DNA of 64,000 bases from Bacillota bacterium (GCA_023399055.1 JAEWQV010000010.1:248001-312000); one strand, 5' to 3'; positions 43,401-52,289 are shown, numbered from the stretch's first letter. Translations and numbers: made by a program. Notes: generated from the sequence alone by a model not told the origin.

Positions 43401-44258
43401 ATGAAACTACTTAATTCCTGTAAAGCTGCCATGGATTCCTGTCTGGAACATCAGACGTTTGCTTTCGCACGTCTTTATAATGATGAGAAGACCATGGGAA
43501 TGCATATTCATGATTGTTATGAAATCTATTTTTCCGTCACAGGTGGTAAGCAATTCCTCATAGACAATCGGTTTTATAATATTCAACCCGGAGATATTTT
43601 TTTCGTCAATCAATACGAGAGTCATCATTTAACTCAGATAGATCAAGAAGTTCATGAACGTATTGTCTTATCCATTCATCCAGATTATCTGAAAAAACTA
43701 TCGACACCTGCCACCGATTTGAGCTACTGTTTTTTACATCGCAGTCAGGGTTGCGAACATAAGCTCTCCCTTAGTGTGGAGGAGCAGAAACGTTTTCATT
43801 ATTATGTTCATATGATTTGTGATTCTAGTGGCTATGGTAAAGATTTGCTTGAACAAGCAGCATTCACCGAGTTAATGGTTTTTCTTAATAAAATCTATTA
43901 TAAAAACTCACTGAAAGAATTACCAGAGGATCAAGTCTCTGGCCATCCACAGGTAGATAGCATCCTCTCGTATATTAATCAAAATATTCGAAGTTCATTG
44001 ACCATTGAAGAATTATCGGAGCATTTTTTCTTGAGTCCCTCGTATCTATGCCGAATATTTAAATCAGCCACCGGTACAACAATTAATAAATACATTGTTG
44101 CAAAACGAATCACCCTGGCAAAATCTCTGCTGACGGATGGTGCAGCCGTAAAGGATGCCTGCGAGGAGTGTGGATTTAATGATTATAGTAATTTTCTCAA
44201 GTCCTTTACAAAGGCTGTTGGAATTTCACCCAAGAAATATGCGCAGTTTACAACTTAA
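43401..44258 (+). CDS. AraC-family regulator with cupin sensor
   Basis: 285 residues. An N-terminal cupin (about 20-100: MHIHDCYEIYFSVTGGKQFLID and NIQPGDIFFVNQYESHHL) probably binds a sugar, and a C-terminal AraC domain (about 190-285) has two helix-turn-helices (LTIEELSEHFFLSPSYLCRIFK and VKDACEECGFNDYSNFLKSF). Divergent from kduI across 211 bases, it is the likely activator of kduI-kduD in response to a pectin-derived sugar. The effector is not known. Confidence 0.9.
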   Translation: MKLLNSCKAAMDSCLEHQTFAFARLYNDEKTMGMHIHDCYEIYFSVTGGKQFLIDNRFYNIQPGDIFFVNQYESHHLTQIDQEVHERIVLSIHPDYLKKLSTPATDLSYCFLHRSQGCEHKLSLSVEEQKRFHYYVHMICDSSGYGKDLLEQAAFTELMVFLNKIYYKNSLKELPEDQVSGHPQVDSILSYINQNIRSSLTIEELSEHFFLSPSYLCRIFKSATGTTINKYIVAKRITLAKSLLTDGAAVKDACEECGFNDYSNFLKSFTKAVGISPKKYAQFTT

Positions 44259-44294
44259 AAGGTTCTGGGAGCAATTAATGCCCCAGAACCTTTT
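44257..44294. terminator. Shared bidirectional terminator of araC-type and iclR-type genes
   Basis: Perfect 13-bp arms AAAAGGTTCTGGG / CCCAGAACCTTTT. The left arm starts at the AraC gene's stop codon; the right arm encodes the last residues of the IclR protein (KKVLG), whose stop codon (44275) is in the loop. Confidence 0.85.
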
Positions 44295-45063
44295 TAATAT
44301 CCTCTTTTGTTTTTAATATATTCTTAGCTAATACCTGAATTCGTTCTTCCGTCATACGACCTGCCGGGGCAGAAATACTAAATGCATTATTAGGCAGTCC
44401 CTGATGATTTGTCACACAAACTGCAATGCATCGTACACCAACCTCATTCTCTTCATTATCTAATGCAAAACCATTTCTTCTAACTTCAACTAATTCCTGC
44501 TGCAATTTGGTAAGTGTCGTGATTGTGTACTCTGTTTTTTTCTCAATGCTGCTGTGCTTCCAAATATACTCTACTTCATCCTGATTCATTTCAGCAAGGA
44601 TTGCTTTCCCCACCGCCGAGCAATAAAGTGGTCTTGCCAACCCAACTTGTGAAGCCATACGAATTGCACTTTCTTGCGGATATAAGGGTGATACCTTGTC
44701 CAAATAAAAAACTTCAGTTCCTCTTCTCTGAACAAAATGAACCGTTTCTCTTACATCATTGGCCAGTTCCGCCAACATAGGATGAACCAACGAAACAATA
44801 TCCACTTTTGATAATATTTTCTCTGATAATTCAACTACCTTAAAGGTAAGTTTATACTTCCCTGTCTCTGTTTCCTGTATGGCATACCCCATACAAATAA
44901 GGGACAAAAGTAATCTATGAGCCGTGCTCTTATGCAAACCCAACTTAGCACTTAATTCAACAAGGCCAATCGGTCCAGTTTCAGCAAGGGCTTCTAAGAC
45001 CCCAAATATTCGTTCCGCAGACTGTACCGGATTTTTAATTGTATTATCCATTTCCATTGGCAT
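44275..45063 (-). CDS. IclR-family regulator (KdgR-like)
   Basis: 262 residues. Winged helix-turn-helix (SAERIFGVLEALAETGPIGLVELSAKLGLHKSTAHRLLLSL, about 15-55) and an IclR effector domain (about 75-250: VQRRGTEVFYLDKV, RPLYCSAVGKAILAEM, GVRCIAVCVTNHQG, FSISAPAGRMTEERI). AAAGG lies 8 bases before the ATG. Divergent from the KDPG aldolase-KDG kinase genes, with a TGAAAC-TTA-GTTCCA palindrome at their start site. By position it is a KdgR-type repressor that senses KDG or KDPG, which is inference. Confidence 0.92.
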   Translation of the reverse strand: MPMEMDNTIKNPVQSAERIFGVLEALAETGPIGLVELSAKLGLHKSTAHRLLLSLICMGYAIQETETGKYKLTFKVVELSEKILSKVDIVSLVHPMLAELANDVRETVHFVQRRGTEVFYLDKVSPLYPQESAIRMASQVGLARPLYCSAVGKAILAEMNQDEVEYIWKHSSIEKKTEYTITTLTKLQQELVEVRRNGFALDNEENEVGVRCIAVCVTNHQGLPNNAFSISAPAGRMTEERIQVLAKNILKTKEDIKKVLGH

Positions 45064-45183
45064 CAGAATTACCTTTCCATATATATCTTTTTAGAAACAT
45101 AAATAGTTTAACAGTATCTGAAGTAAATTTCAATCTTCCTACAGTAAATATTCCCTCACTACATATTGCAAGCTGAAAACTTC

Positions 45184-45242
45184 TTGACAGATAGTTGCAT
45201 TAACAATATACTTAGAGTATCTTATTGTGAAACTTAGTTCCA
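45184..45242 (+). promoter_or_regulatory. Promoter and candidate KdgR-type operator of the aldolase-kinase genes
   Basis: TTGACA (45184-45189), 17 bases, TATACT (45207-45212). The imperfect palindrome TGAAACTTAGTTCCA (45228-45242) begins 15 bases after the -10, so a bound repressor would block initiation. A further TGAAACT half-site follows at 45248. The half-site resembles enterobacterial KdgR boxes (TGAAAC/GTTTCA). Confidence 0.7.
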
Positions 45243-45267
45243 TTATATGAAACTATAGGAGGATACT

Positions 45268-46230
45268 ATGAACGTAATTTTAGAAACTATCTCTAAGTTA
45301 GGCCTTGTACCGGTCATTGCTCTTGATAAAGTTGAAGATGCCGCACCACTTGCGAAGGCTCTTTGTGACGGTGGCCTTCCCTGTGCAGAAATAACCTTTC
45401 GAACCGAGGCTGCTGAAGAATCTATTCGAAGCATAACGAAACTATATCCAGATATGTTGGTAGGTGCAGGTACTGTATTAACGATTGAACAGGTGGATCG
45501 CGCAATAGCTGCTGGTGCAAAATTCATTGTTAGCCCCGGTTTAAATCCAAAAGTAGTAAAATATTGTGTAGATAATGGTATTACAATAGTTCCAGGCTGT
45601 ACCAACCCAAGTGATATTGAACAAGCCTTAGAATGCGGGCTTGAAGTTGTTAAATTCTTTCCTGCTGAAGCAAGTGGAGGACTTTCTATGATCAAAGCTT
45701 TAGCAGCACCCTACAATAAAGTTAAATTCATGCCCACCGGTGGTATCACTGCTAAAAACCTTACTACATATCTGGACTTTAATAAAATAATTGCCTGCGG
45801 CGGTAGCTGGATGGTAAATAATGATTTGATTAGGGACGGTAATTTTGAAGGTATTACTACCTTAACAAAGGAAGCCGTAAGCTCCATGCTTGGCTTCGAT
45901 CTGGCTCATATTGGTATTAACGCAAGGGAAGAAACAGAAGCTGGTACTTTGGCTTCTACACTTGAAAACATACTGGGTTATAAATCAAAGGTAGGCAATA
46001 GTTCCATCTTCATCGGAAGCGCCATTGAAATTATGAAATCACCTTACCTTGGCACTCATGGACATATTGCTATTCAAACCAACTACATCCATCGTGCCAT
46101 CTATCATCTGGAAATGCGTGGTCTTAGTTTCGATAGGAACACCGCAAAATTTGATGAGAAGAACAACCTGAAGGCTGTGTACCTAGTTGATGAATATGGT
46201 GGATTTGCAATCCATTTACTCCAAAAGTAA
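45268..46230 (+). CDS. KDPG aldolase with extra C-terminal VOC-like domain
   Basis: Cleaves 2-keto-3-deoxy-6-phosphogluconate to pyruvate and glyceraldehyde-3-phosphate. Residues 1-212 are the class I aldolase barrel: Glu41 in CAEITFRT, VGAGTVLT, Schiff-base Lys129 in VVKFFPAE, and the phosphate loop FMPTGGIT. Beyond the usual end the protein continues about 105 residues (FDLAHIGINAREETEAG ... AVYLVDEYGGFAIHLLQK), whose alternating pattern with GHIAIQTNYIHRAIYHLEMRG resembles the vicinal-oxygen-chelate/glyoxalase fold. The role of that domain is unknown. The gene is followed by KDG kinase after 116 bases. Confidence 0.92.
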   Translation: MNVILETISKLGLVPVIALDKVEDAAPLAKALCDGGLPCAEITFRTEAAEESIRSITKLYPDMLVGAGTVLTIEQVDRAIAAGAKFIVSPGLNPKVVKYCVDNGITIVPGCTNPSDIEQALECGLEVVKFFPAEASGGLSMIKALAAPYNKVKFMPTGGITAKNLTTYLDFNKIIACGGSWMVNNDLIRDGNFEGITTLTKEAVSSMLGFDLAHIGINAREETEAGTLASTLENILGYKSKVGNSSIFIGSAIEIMKSPYLGTHGHIAIQTNYIHRAIYHLEMRGLSFDRNTAKFDEKNNLKAVYLVDEYGGFAIHLLQK

Positions 46231-46346
46231 GACTCTTTAAAAGTTGAGTTATAATTCGGTTACAGTATACAAATAACCCTTTTCCATTAATATAACAATC
46301 TATTAAATGTTAAATTTAATTTCCTATTATACAAGGAGGACAATCC

Positions 46347-47372
46347 ATGTCAAAAAAAATTATCACTTTTGGTGAGATTATGTTAAGGCTTGCACCGGAG
46401 GGCTACTATCGTTTTGTTCAGGCAGAACAATACGGAGCAACCTTTGGCGGCGGAGAAGCAAATGTTGCTGTCTCTCTTGCCAACTTCGGTCATAATGCAG
46501 CATTTGTTACTAAACTTCCAAAGCATGAAATTGGTCAGGCAGCTATTAATTCCTTACGACGTTACGGCGTTACTACCACACACATAGCTCGTGGCGGTGA
46601 ACGTGTTGGAATCTATTTTCTAGAAAAAGGAGCAAGCCAAAGAGCTTCAAAAGTAATTTATGATCGTGCTACTTCCTCAATTTCGACTGCTACTTCTACT
46701 GATTTTGATTGGGATCTCATCTTTCAGGATGCTGACTGGTTTCACTTTACCGGAATAACCCCAGCCCTCGGAGATAATGTGGCAGAGATTTGCCTTACAG
46801 CCTGTAAAATTGCAAAGGAAAAGGGTATTACTATAAGTTGTGATTTAAATTATAGAAAAAAACTATGGTCCAAAGAAAAAGCTGGCAGGGTTATGAGTGA
46901 ACTCTGTAATTACGTAGATATATGCATTGCCAACGAAGAAGATGCTAGCGATGTATTTGGAATCAAAGCAACCGATACCGATGTTACGACTGGTAAAGTT
47001 AATCATGAAGGTTACAAAGAGGTAGCCAAGAGATTAGTAGATCAATTTGGCTTTCAAAAGGTAGCGATTACCTTAAGAGAGTCCTTATCCGCTAATGATA
47101 ACAACTGGTCAGGAATGTTATATGACGGAAATAATTTTTATTTCAGTAAGCAGTATCTCATGCATATTGTTGACCGTGTGGGTGGTGGTGATTCCTTTGG
47201 AGGTGGTTTGATTCACTCCATTCTCAACAACTTTGATTCACAAAAAGCAATTGAATTCGCCGTTGCTGCAAGCTGTTTAAAGCATAGTATTGAGGGTGAT
47301 TTTAATCAAGTTTCGGTAGAAGAAGTCCTGGCACTGGCAGGCGGTGATGCATCCGGACGTGTTCAACGCTAA
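46347..47372 (+). CDS. kdgK: 2-keto-3-deoxygluconate kinase, PfkB family
   Basis: Phosphorylates KDG to KDPG, the substrate of the adjacent aldolase. 341 residues: N-terminal GEIMLRLAPEGYYRFVQAEQYGATFGGGEANVAVSLA fits KDG kinases, and the C-terminal PfkB signature RVGGGDSFGGGLIHSI (about 275-290) carries the catalytic Asp and anion hole. AAGGAGG precedes the ATG. Together with the aldolase, IclR and kduI-kduD it completes the lower pectin pathway. Confidence 0.94.
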   Translation: MSKKIITFGEIMLRLAPEGYYRFVQAEQYGATFGGGEANVAVSLANFGHNAAFVTKLPKHEIGQAAINSLRRYGVTTTHIARGGERVGIYFLEKGASQRASKVIYDRATSSISTATSTDFDWDLIFQDADWFHFTGITPALGDNVAEICLTACKIAKEKGITISCDLNYRKKLWSKEKAGRVMSELCNYVDICIANEEDASDVFGIKATDTDVTTGKVNHEGYKEVAKRLVDQFGFQKVAITLRESLSANDNNWSGMLYDGNNFYFSKQYLMHIVDRVGGGDSFGGGLIHSILNNFDSQKAIEFAVAASCLKHSIEGDFNQVSVEEVLALAGGDASGRVQR

Positions 47373-47431
47373 TCTAGCGATATAAGTACTTTAAAAAGTT
47401 ACAATATTCTTAATCAGTTAAAACGGAGCAA

Positions 47432-47479
47432 AATGCACCAATGTGGAGAGACCTTTTGAAATCCCCATACTGGTGCATT
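47432..47479 (+). terminator. Hairpin downstream of KDG kinase
   Basis: Arms AATGCACCAATGTGG and CCCATACTGGTGCATT pair with one or two mismatches around 17 bases, 60 bases after the stop. The tail is AT-rich rather than a pure T-run. Confidence 0.6.
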
Positions 47480-47496
47480 AAATATTATTTATACAA

Positions 47497-47560
47497 TTTT
47501 ATTTCCTAGAAGTTTTATTTCCTAGAAGATTCATTTCCTATAAGATTCATTTCCTATAAG
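47497..47560. repeat. Four 16-bp tandem repeats straddling the end of kdpC
   Basis: Two copies of TTTTATTTCCTAGAAG followed by two of ATTCATTTCCTATAAG (plus strand). The second type encodes the last residues of KdpC and its stop (TGA at 47531-47533). Because 16 is not a multiple of 3, copy number changes alter the C-terminus. Confidence 0.9.
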
Positions 47561-48175
47561 ATCCATTTCTCTTGCAATTTCTAAATTAACCATTAACACA
47601 TTAACAGTTTCATTACCAAATACTCCAAGTAAACTACCCTGCGTATTATTCTTCACGATATCCTCCAGCTTTTCTTGGGACAACCCAGTTGCAAGAACAA
47701 GAGCAGGAATCTGTATTTCTGCTGACCTCGTACTTATATGCGGATCAAGTCCAGAGCCCGATGCAGTTAATAAGTCCGTAGGAATATCTTCTTTGCTTAC
47801 ATTGGGATTAGCAGCCAGAAAATCAGCAATATCCGCTTCTACTCGTTTCACTAATTCAGGATTAGTAGGTGCATAGTTTTTTGAACCCGAACCAACACCT
47901 GCATACTTACCATTTTCTATATCCTCTTTGGAGTAGGTGTTATAATTTACTGCGGAAGGACGACTTTTCATAAACCAAACCTCTGAAAAATCCTGTCCAA
48001 CCAGCTCTGAACCTACTGTTTTACCTTGAACAGTTATCAAACTACCATTTGCCTGCTTAGGGAAAATCAATTGACTGATACCTGTAAGTAACAATGGATA
48101 ACCGACACCGCAGATGATAAGTAACACTATACTAATTAATAATGGCTTCTTTATACCTTTTAAAAATGTACCCAT
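47531..48175 (-). CDS. kdpC: Potassium-transporting ATPase subunit KdpC
   Basis: Single-pass subunit of the high-affinity KdpFABC potassium pump, 214 residues. One N-terminal helix (about 10-34, LISIVLLIICGVGYPLLLTGISQ), then an extracytoplasmic domain with SAVNYNTYS, TASGSGLDPHIS and ILVNxxNVLMVNLEIA-like family features. The last ten residues (LIGNESYRK) come from a tandem repeat and are unlike the usual ending. AAGGAGG precedes the ATG. Last gene of kdpFABC. Confidence 0.95.
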   Translation of the reverse strand: MGTFLKGIKKPLLISIVLLIICGVGYPLLLTGISQLIFPKQANGSLITVQGKTVGSELVGQDFSEVWFMKSRPSAVNYNTYSKEDIENGKYAGVGSGSKNYAPTNPELVKRVEADIADFLAANPNVSKEDIPTDLLTASGSGLDPHISTRSAEIQIPALVLATGLSQEKLEDIVKNNTQGSLLGVFGNETVNVLMVNLEIAREMDLIGNESYRK

Positions 48176-48222
48176 TTTAACAACCTCCTTGTATTTATTT
48201 CATTTTACAACCAATTAACCCT

Positions 48223-50277
48223 CTACAATCCCAGTGTACTCAAGATAGGCGTAATAAGAATATCGATAAGCTTGATACCAACAAATGGTGCAATCACTCC
48301 TCCAACTCCATAAATCAACATATTACGGGATAGCATTTTTTCCGCTCGCATCGGTCTATATTTAACACCTCTCATGGCTAAAGGTATTAGAATAGGAATA
48401 ATAATAGCATTAAATATTAAGGCAGATAATATGGCACTATAGGAGGTAGACAACTCCATAATATTAAGTACCTGCATCTGCGGTATAACTCCCATGAACA
48501 TTGCTGGAATAATTGCAAAATACTTAGCAACATCATTAGCAATACTAAAGGTTGTTAGGGAGCCCCTTGTAATTAATAACTGCTTTCCAATTTCAACTAC
48601 ATCCAGAATTTTAGTTGGGTCAGAGTCCAAATCCACCATGTTTGCAGCTTCTTTAGCAGCTGTAGTACCGCTATTCATTGCAATTCCAACATTAGCTTGA
48701 GCAAGAGCAGGTGCATCATTCGTACCATCTCCTGTCATAGCAACAATCTTACCTTGTGCCTGCTCTGCTTTTATTGCTTCTATTTTATCTTCCGGTTTGC
48801 ATTCTGCAATAAAACTATCTACTCCAGCTTCTTGTGCTATGGTAGCTGCAGTCAATGGATTATCTCCGGTACACATAATGGTTTTAATACCGATTTCTCT
48901 TAATCTGGCAAAACGCTCCACCAGACCTTCCTTGATGGTATCTTTCAGATATATTACACCTAATATACGTTGATTAATGCAGACTACTAAGGGTGTTCCT
49001 CCTAATCTGGCAACTTCATTTACTTCTATTACTAAATTGTTTGGTATAGAGCCACCAAGTTCCTGAACGTATTTCTGTATTGCTTCGGAAGCACCTTTTC
49101 GAAGCTTGGTTCCATCAGGCAGATTTACACCGCTCATTTTCGTTTGGGCTGTAAAATCAATGGACTCCATTCCCTTTATGAAATCCTTACGCTTTCCAGT
49201 AAGTCGTTCTCCTAGTGAAACTATAGATTTTCCTTCCGGCGTGTCATCCTTTAAGGAACTAATTACAGCATATTGGATTAACTCCTGTTCACTGGCATTT
49301 CCCACCGGTATGAATTTTGCAGCCATACGATTTCCATAGGTAATGGTGCCGGTTTTGTCAAGAATCATCGTATCCACATCTCCACATACTTCAACTGCCT
49401 TTCCAGACATGGCTATGACATTAAACCGGGTAACACGATCCATACCCGCTATACCAATTGCGGATAGCAACCCACCAATCGTTGTGGGAATCAGACAAAC
49501 CGTAAGAGCTATCAGGGTAGATATCTGAAGCCGAACCCCGCTGTAAACAGCTATGGGATAGAGGCTTACTATAACTATCAAAAAAATTATGGTCAAACTT
49601 ACCAATAAAGTATTGAGGGCTATTTCATTGGGTGTTTTTTTACGCGATGCTCCTTCTACCAAGGAAATCATTTTATCCAGAAAAGACTCACCTGGATTTG
49701 AGGTAACCTGAATTTTTAACCAGTCACTTACTACTGTGGTACCTCCCGTTACAGATGCAAAATCTCCTCCGCTCTCCTTGAGAACCGGTGCTGACTCACC
49801 AGTTATTGCCGATTCATCCACTGAGGCTATTCCTTCCATAACTTCTCCATCATTCGGTATCAGTTCCCCTGCTTTAACCAACACCACATCCCCTTTTTTC
49901 AAGGAACTAGCACTAATAATTGCTTCGCTGCCGTCATCAAGTAAAATGCGAGCCTGCATATCCTTTTGCGTCTTTTTAAGACTCTCTGCCTGCGCTTTGC
50001 CACGGCCTTCTGCCACTGCCTCTGCAAAATTAGCAAATATCACTGTTATAAATAGAATGACGGACACAATTGCATTATATAAACAAAGATTATTGCCTGA
50101 CTCTCCAAATATATTTGGAAAAAAGCATAGTAAAAGGGTCACTGCAAATCCTAACTCAACCACAAACATAACTGGGTTACGTATCATATATATGGGATTT
50201 AATTTTGAAAACGCCCCAAGAATGGAGGACTTTAAGATATCTCCAGTTATAAATTTTGATTTATTTTCTTTACTCAT
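48223..50277 (-). CDS. kdpB: Potassium-transporting P-type ATPase subunit KdpB
   Basis: Catalytic ATP-hydrolysing subunit, 684 residues, with about seven membrane helices. The actuator TGES loop (SAITGESAPVLKE, about 152-164), phosphorylation site DKTGTIT (near 305-311), nucleotide-domain runs KGASEAIQKYV and the hinge MTGDGTNDAPALAQANVG are all present. GGAGGG precedes the ATG. It is 13 bases downstream of kdpA. Confidence 0.97.
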   Translation of the reverse strand: MSKENKSKFITGDILKSSILGAFSKLNPIYMIRNPVMFVVELGFAVTLLLCFFPNIFGESGNNLCLYNAIVSVILFITVIFANFAEAVAEGRGKAQAESLKKTQKDMQARILLDDGSEAIISASSLKKGDVVLVKAGELIPNDGEVMEGIASVDESAITGESAPVLKESGGDFASVTGGTTVVSDWLKIQVTSNPGESFLDKMISLVEGASRKKTPNEIALNTLLVSLTIIFLIVIVSLYPIAVYSGVRLQISTLIALTVCLIPTTIGGLLSAIGIAGMDRVTRFNVIAMSGKAVEVCGDVDTMILDKTGTITYGNRMAAKFIPVGNASEQELIQYAVISSLKDDTPEGKSIVSLGERLTGKRKDFIKGMESIDFTAQTKMSGVNLPDGTKLRKGASEAIQKYVQELGGSIPNNLVIEVNEVARLGGTPLVVCINQRILGVIYLKDTIKEGLVERFARLREIGIKTIMCTGDNPLTAATIAQEAGVDSFIAECKPEDKIEAIKAEQAQGKIVAMTGDGTNDAPALAQANVGIAMNSGTTAAKEAANMVDLDSDPTKILDVVEIGKQLLITRGSLTTFSIANDVAKYFAIIPAMFMGVIPQMQVLNIMELSTSYSAILSALIFNAIIIPILIPLAMRGVKYRPMRAEKMLSRNMLIYGVGGVIAPFVGIKLIDILITPILSTLGL

Positions 50278-50290
50278 AAAAGTACCCTCC

Positions 50291-52003
50291 TTAATTCCAT
50301 AGGATCATATGCTCTGCAATCGGACCAAGAACCAGTGCCGGAAAGAACGTGAGAGCAGCAATGATTATAACAACCATAAATAACGCTATTGCAAATGTCC
50401 TAGTATCCGTTCTTAACGTTCCAACGGTTTCATTTACTGGTTGCTTCAACATTAATGAGCTAGCAATTGATAGTAAAATAATAATTGAAATATATCGGCC
50501 AAAAAACATGACTAACCCAGTTGATATATTCCAGAACACTGTATTATCTGCTAAGCCTTCAAAACCAGAACCATTATTAGCTGCTGAGGATGTAAACTCA
50601 TATAGGACCTGTGAAAGTCCATGATTCCCTGGATTCGTTATACCTGAAAGACCGGCAGTAATCGCCATAGCCAGCCCTGTACCTGATAAGATTAATAAAG
50701 GATGAATAATAATTCCAAGGGCAGCCAGCTTCATTTCTCTGCCTTCAATTTTCTTAGCTAAGTATTCCGGTGTACGACCTACCATCAGTCCGCATATAAA
50801 TACTGTTAGCAGGACATACAAAATCATGTTCATTAGCCCTACTCCTTTCCCACCAAACACCATATTTAACATCATATTGACTAATGCTACCATTCCGCCA
50901 AGAGGGGTTAAGGTATCATGCATATTATTAATACTACCTGATGTAAAAGCTGTAGTTACTGTTGTAAAGAAGGTTGATTGTGCCATACCAAACCGAGTTT
51001 CTTTCCCTTCCAAATTACCCATACTCTGATTTAACCCAGCCTGTTGTAACAATGGATTTCCTGCCTGTTCAGCTTTATAACATACAAACGCTCCTATAAC
51101 CAATAATACCAACATAACAGCAAAGAGGGGTTTTGCCTCACTTCCTAATAGAACCTTTTTTGCTTTTTCACTTTCTATTTTACGTCTACGAGCCATATGA
51201 CCAAACATTACAACACAAGCACCAGGCAATAGCATCATAGAAAAGATTTCTATCATATTTGTAAAAACATTGGGATTTTCAAAAGGCACAGTGGAATTAG
51301 CCCCAATAAAACCTCCTCCGTTCGTACCTATATGTTTTATTGATTCAAGCGCAGCAATTGGTCCCATGGTCAAATCCTGCAAGTTTCCTTCTATGGTCTC
51401 AACTGTAACATTTGAAGATAAATTCTGTACAACACCTTGAGATACTAACACCAATCCTACAATTAAGGAAAGTGGCAGCAGAACTCGGGTTATAATCCGA
51501 ATAAGATCAACATAAAAATTACCCATGGTTTTTGTTTTGCCAGTGATTCCTCTTATAAAAGCTGTTGCAACTGAATATCCAGTAGCTGCAGAGGTAAACA
51601 TCATAAATATAATTACCGTCATTTGGCTTAAGTAAGTTAATCCTGATTCTCCAGAATAATGCTGGAGATTTGTATTTGTAATAAAACTGATAATTGTATT
51701 AAATGCTAAGGTCTCCTCCATCTCTCCGATACCGTTAGGATTTAAAAACAACACACCCTGAACTCTTAATATAAGATATCCGACAAATACCATGATTGCA
51801 TTTGTCCCAAGCATGGCAAAAACATATTGCTTCCAATTCATTTCTTTCTTATCTATACCGCATAAACGGTAAATTCCATTGTCTACCCTATTAAAGAACG
51901 GGTCAGCAAAGGTGTGCTTACCTACTGCGATATGGTAAAGATATTTCCCCATAGGGAAGATAATGGCAATAAATATTACTAACATCAATATAATTTGCAG
52001 CAT
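50291..52003 (-). CDS. kdpA: Potassium-transporting ATPase subunit KdpA
   Basis: Potassium-channel-like subunit that selects K+, 570 residues with about ten membrane helices. Selectivity-filter-like runs include FITNTNLQHYSGE, IKHIGTNGGGFIGANS, TAFTSGSINNMHDTLTPLGG and FTSSAANNGSGFEGL, the four-fold repeats expected. AAAGGTGG precedes the ATG. It starts 18 bases after kdpF. Confidence 0.97.
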   Translation of the reverse strand: MLQIILMLVIFIAIIFPMGKYLYHIAVGKHTFADPFFNRVDNGIYRLCGIDKKEMNWKQYVFAMLGTNAIMVFVGYLILRVQGVLFLNPNGIGEMEETLAFNTIISFITNTNLQHYSGESGLTYLSQMTVIIFMMFTSAATGYSVATAFIRGITGKTKTMGNFYVDLIRIITRVLLPLSLIVGLVLVSQGVVQNLSSNVTVETIEGNLQDLTMGPIAALESIKHIGTNGGGFIGANSTVPFENPNVFTNMIEIFSMMLLPGACVVMFGHMARRRKIESEKAKKVLLGSEAKPLFAVMLVLLVIGAFVCYKAEQAGNPLLQQAGLNQSMGNLEGKETRFGMAQSTFFTTVTTAFTSGSINNMHDTLTPLGGMVALVNMMLNMVFGGKGVGLMNMILYVLLTVFICGLMVGRTPEYLAKKIEGREMKLAALGIIIHPLLILSGTGLAMAITAGLSGITNPGNHGLSQVLYEFTSSAANNGSGFEGLADNTVFWNISTGLVMFFGRYISIIILLSIASSLMLKQPVNETVGTLRTDTRTFAIALFMVVIIIAALTFFPALVLGPIAEHMILWN

Positions 52004-52021
52004 TTTTTCTCCACCTTTCCA

Positions 52022-52099
52022 TTAAAATTTTTCGGGATTTACCAATGCATATACTAAGTAAGCTCCCAAAGCAAAGATTAATATTCCAAGAATTATCAT
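52022..52099 (-). CDS. kdpF: Small subunit KdpF
   Basis: A 25-residue single-helix peptide, MIILGILIFALGAYLVYALV then NPEKF, preceded by AGGAGG at 8-base spacing. Sequence, size and position immediately before kdpA match KdpF, which stabilises the KdpABC complex in the membrane. It is too short for most ORF finders. Confidence 0.92.
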   Translation of the reverse strand: MIILGILIFALGAYLVYALVNPEKF

Positions 52100-52113
52100 T
52101 ATTCACGCCTCCT

Positions 52114-52206
52114 CTATGATTTTTCAATCTGTCGACCGCACCAGTCGGCAAACAATTTAAGTAATAGAAAGCAAACTATCAAAATACCAATCATTAAAAC
52201 GTCCAA
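52114..52206 (-). CDS. Small membrane protein upstream of kdpF
   Basis: A 30-residue frame: TTG start at 52206, 7 bases after a perfect AAGGAGG, one hydrophobic helix (LMIGILIVCFLLLKLFADW) and the tail CGRQIEKS. It is the first frame of the kdp message, 14 bases before kdpF. An ATG at codon 5 lacks a good site. Small proteins at this place occur in other Firmicute kdp operons to my recollection, but I know no function. It could be a further pump subunit, a sensor for KdpD, or a leader peptide. Confidence 0.65.
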   Translation of the reverse strand: MDVLMIGILIVCFLLLKLFADWCGRQIEKS

Positions 52207-52289
52207 ACCAATTCCTCCTTCGTCATTATTTACTTCTACAATGTATCACTTTTCCCATTAGCATGGGGTTAGGGTTCCCGTAAGGGAAT

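Noticed and set aside
45243..45695. 150-codon minus-strand ORF over the start of the KDPG aldolase
   Set aside because: Antisense to catalytic-site codons of the aldolase and to its promoter region; no ribosome site.
47497..47560. CRISPR-like array
   Set aside because: The 16-bp units are contiguous with no spacers, too short for CRISPR repeats, and no cas gene is near. The same holds for 16433-16474 and 61408-61449.
49736..50302. 188-codon plus-strand ORF opposite kdpB
   Set aside because: Antisense of conserved P-type ATPase sequence; no independent support.
51918..52151. 77-codon minus-strand ORF across the kdpA start
   Set aside because: Out of frame with kdpA and the two small kdp peptides, which have proper ribosome sites; this one does not.
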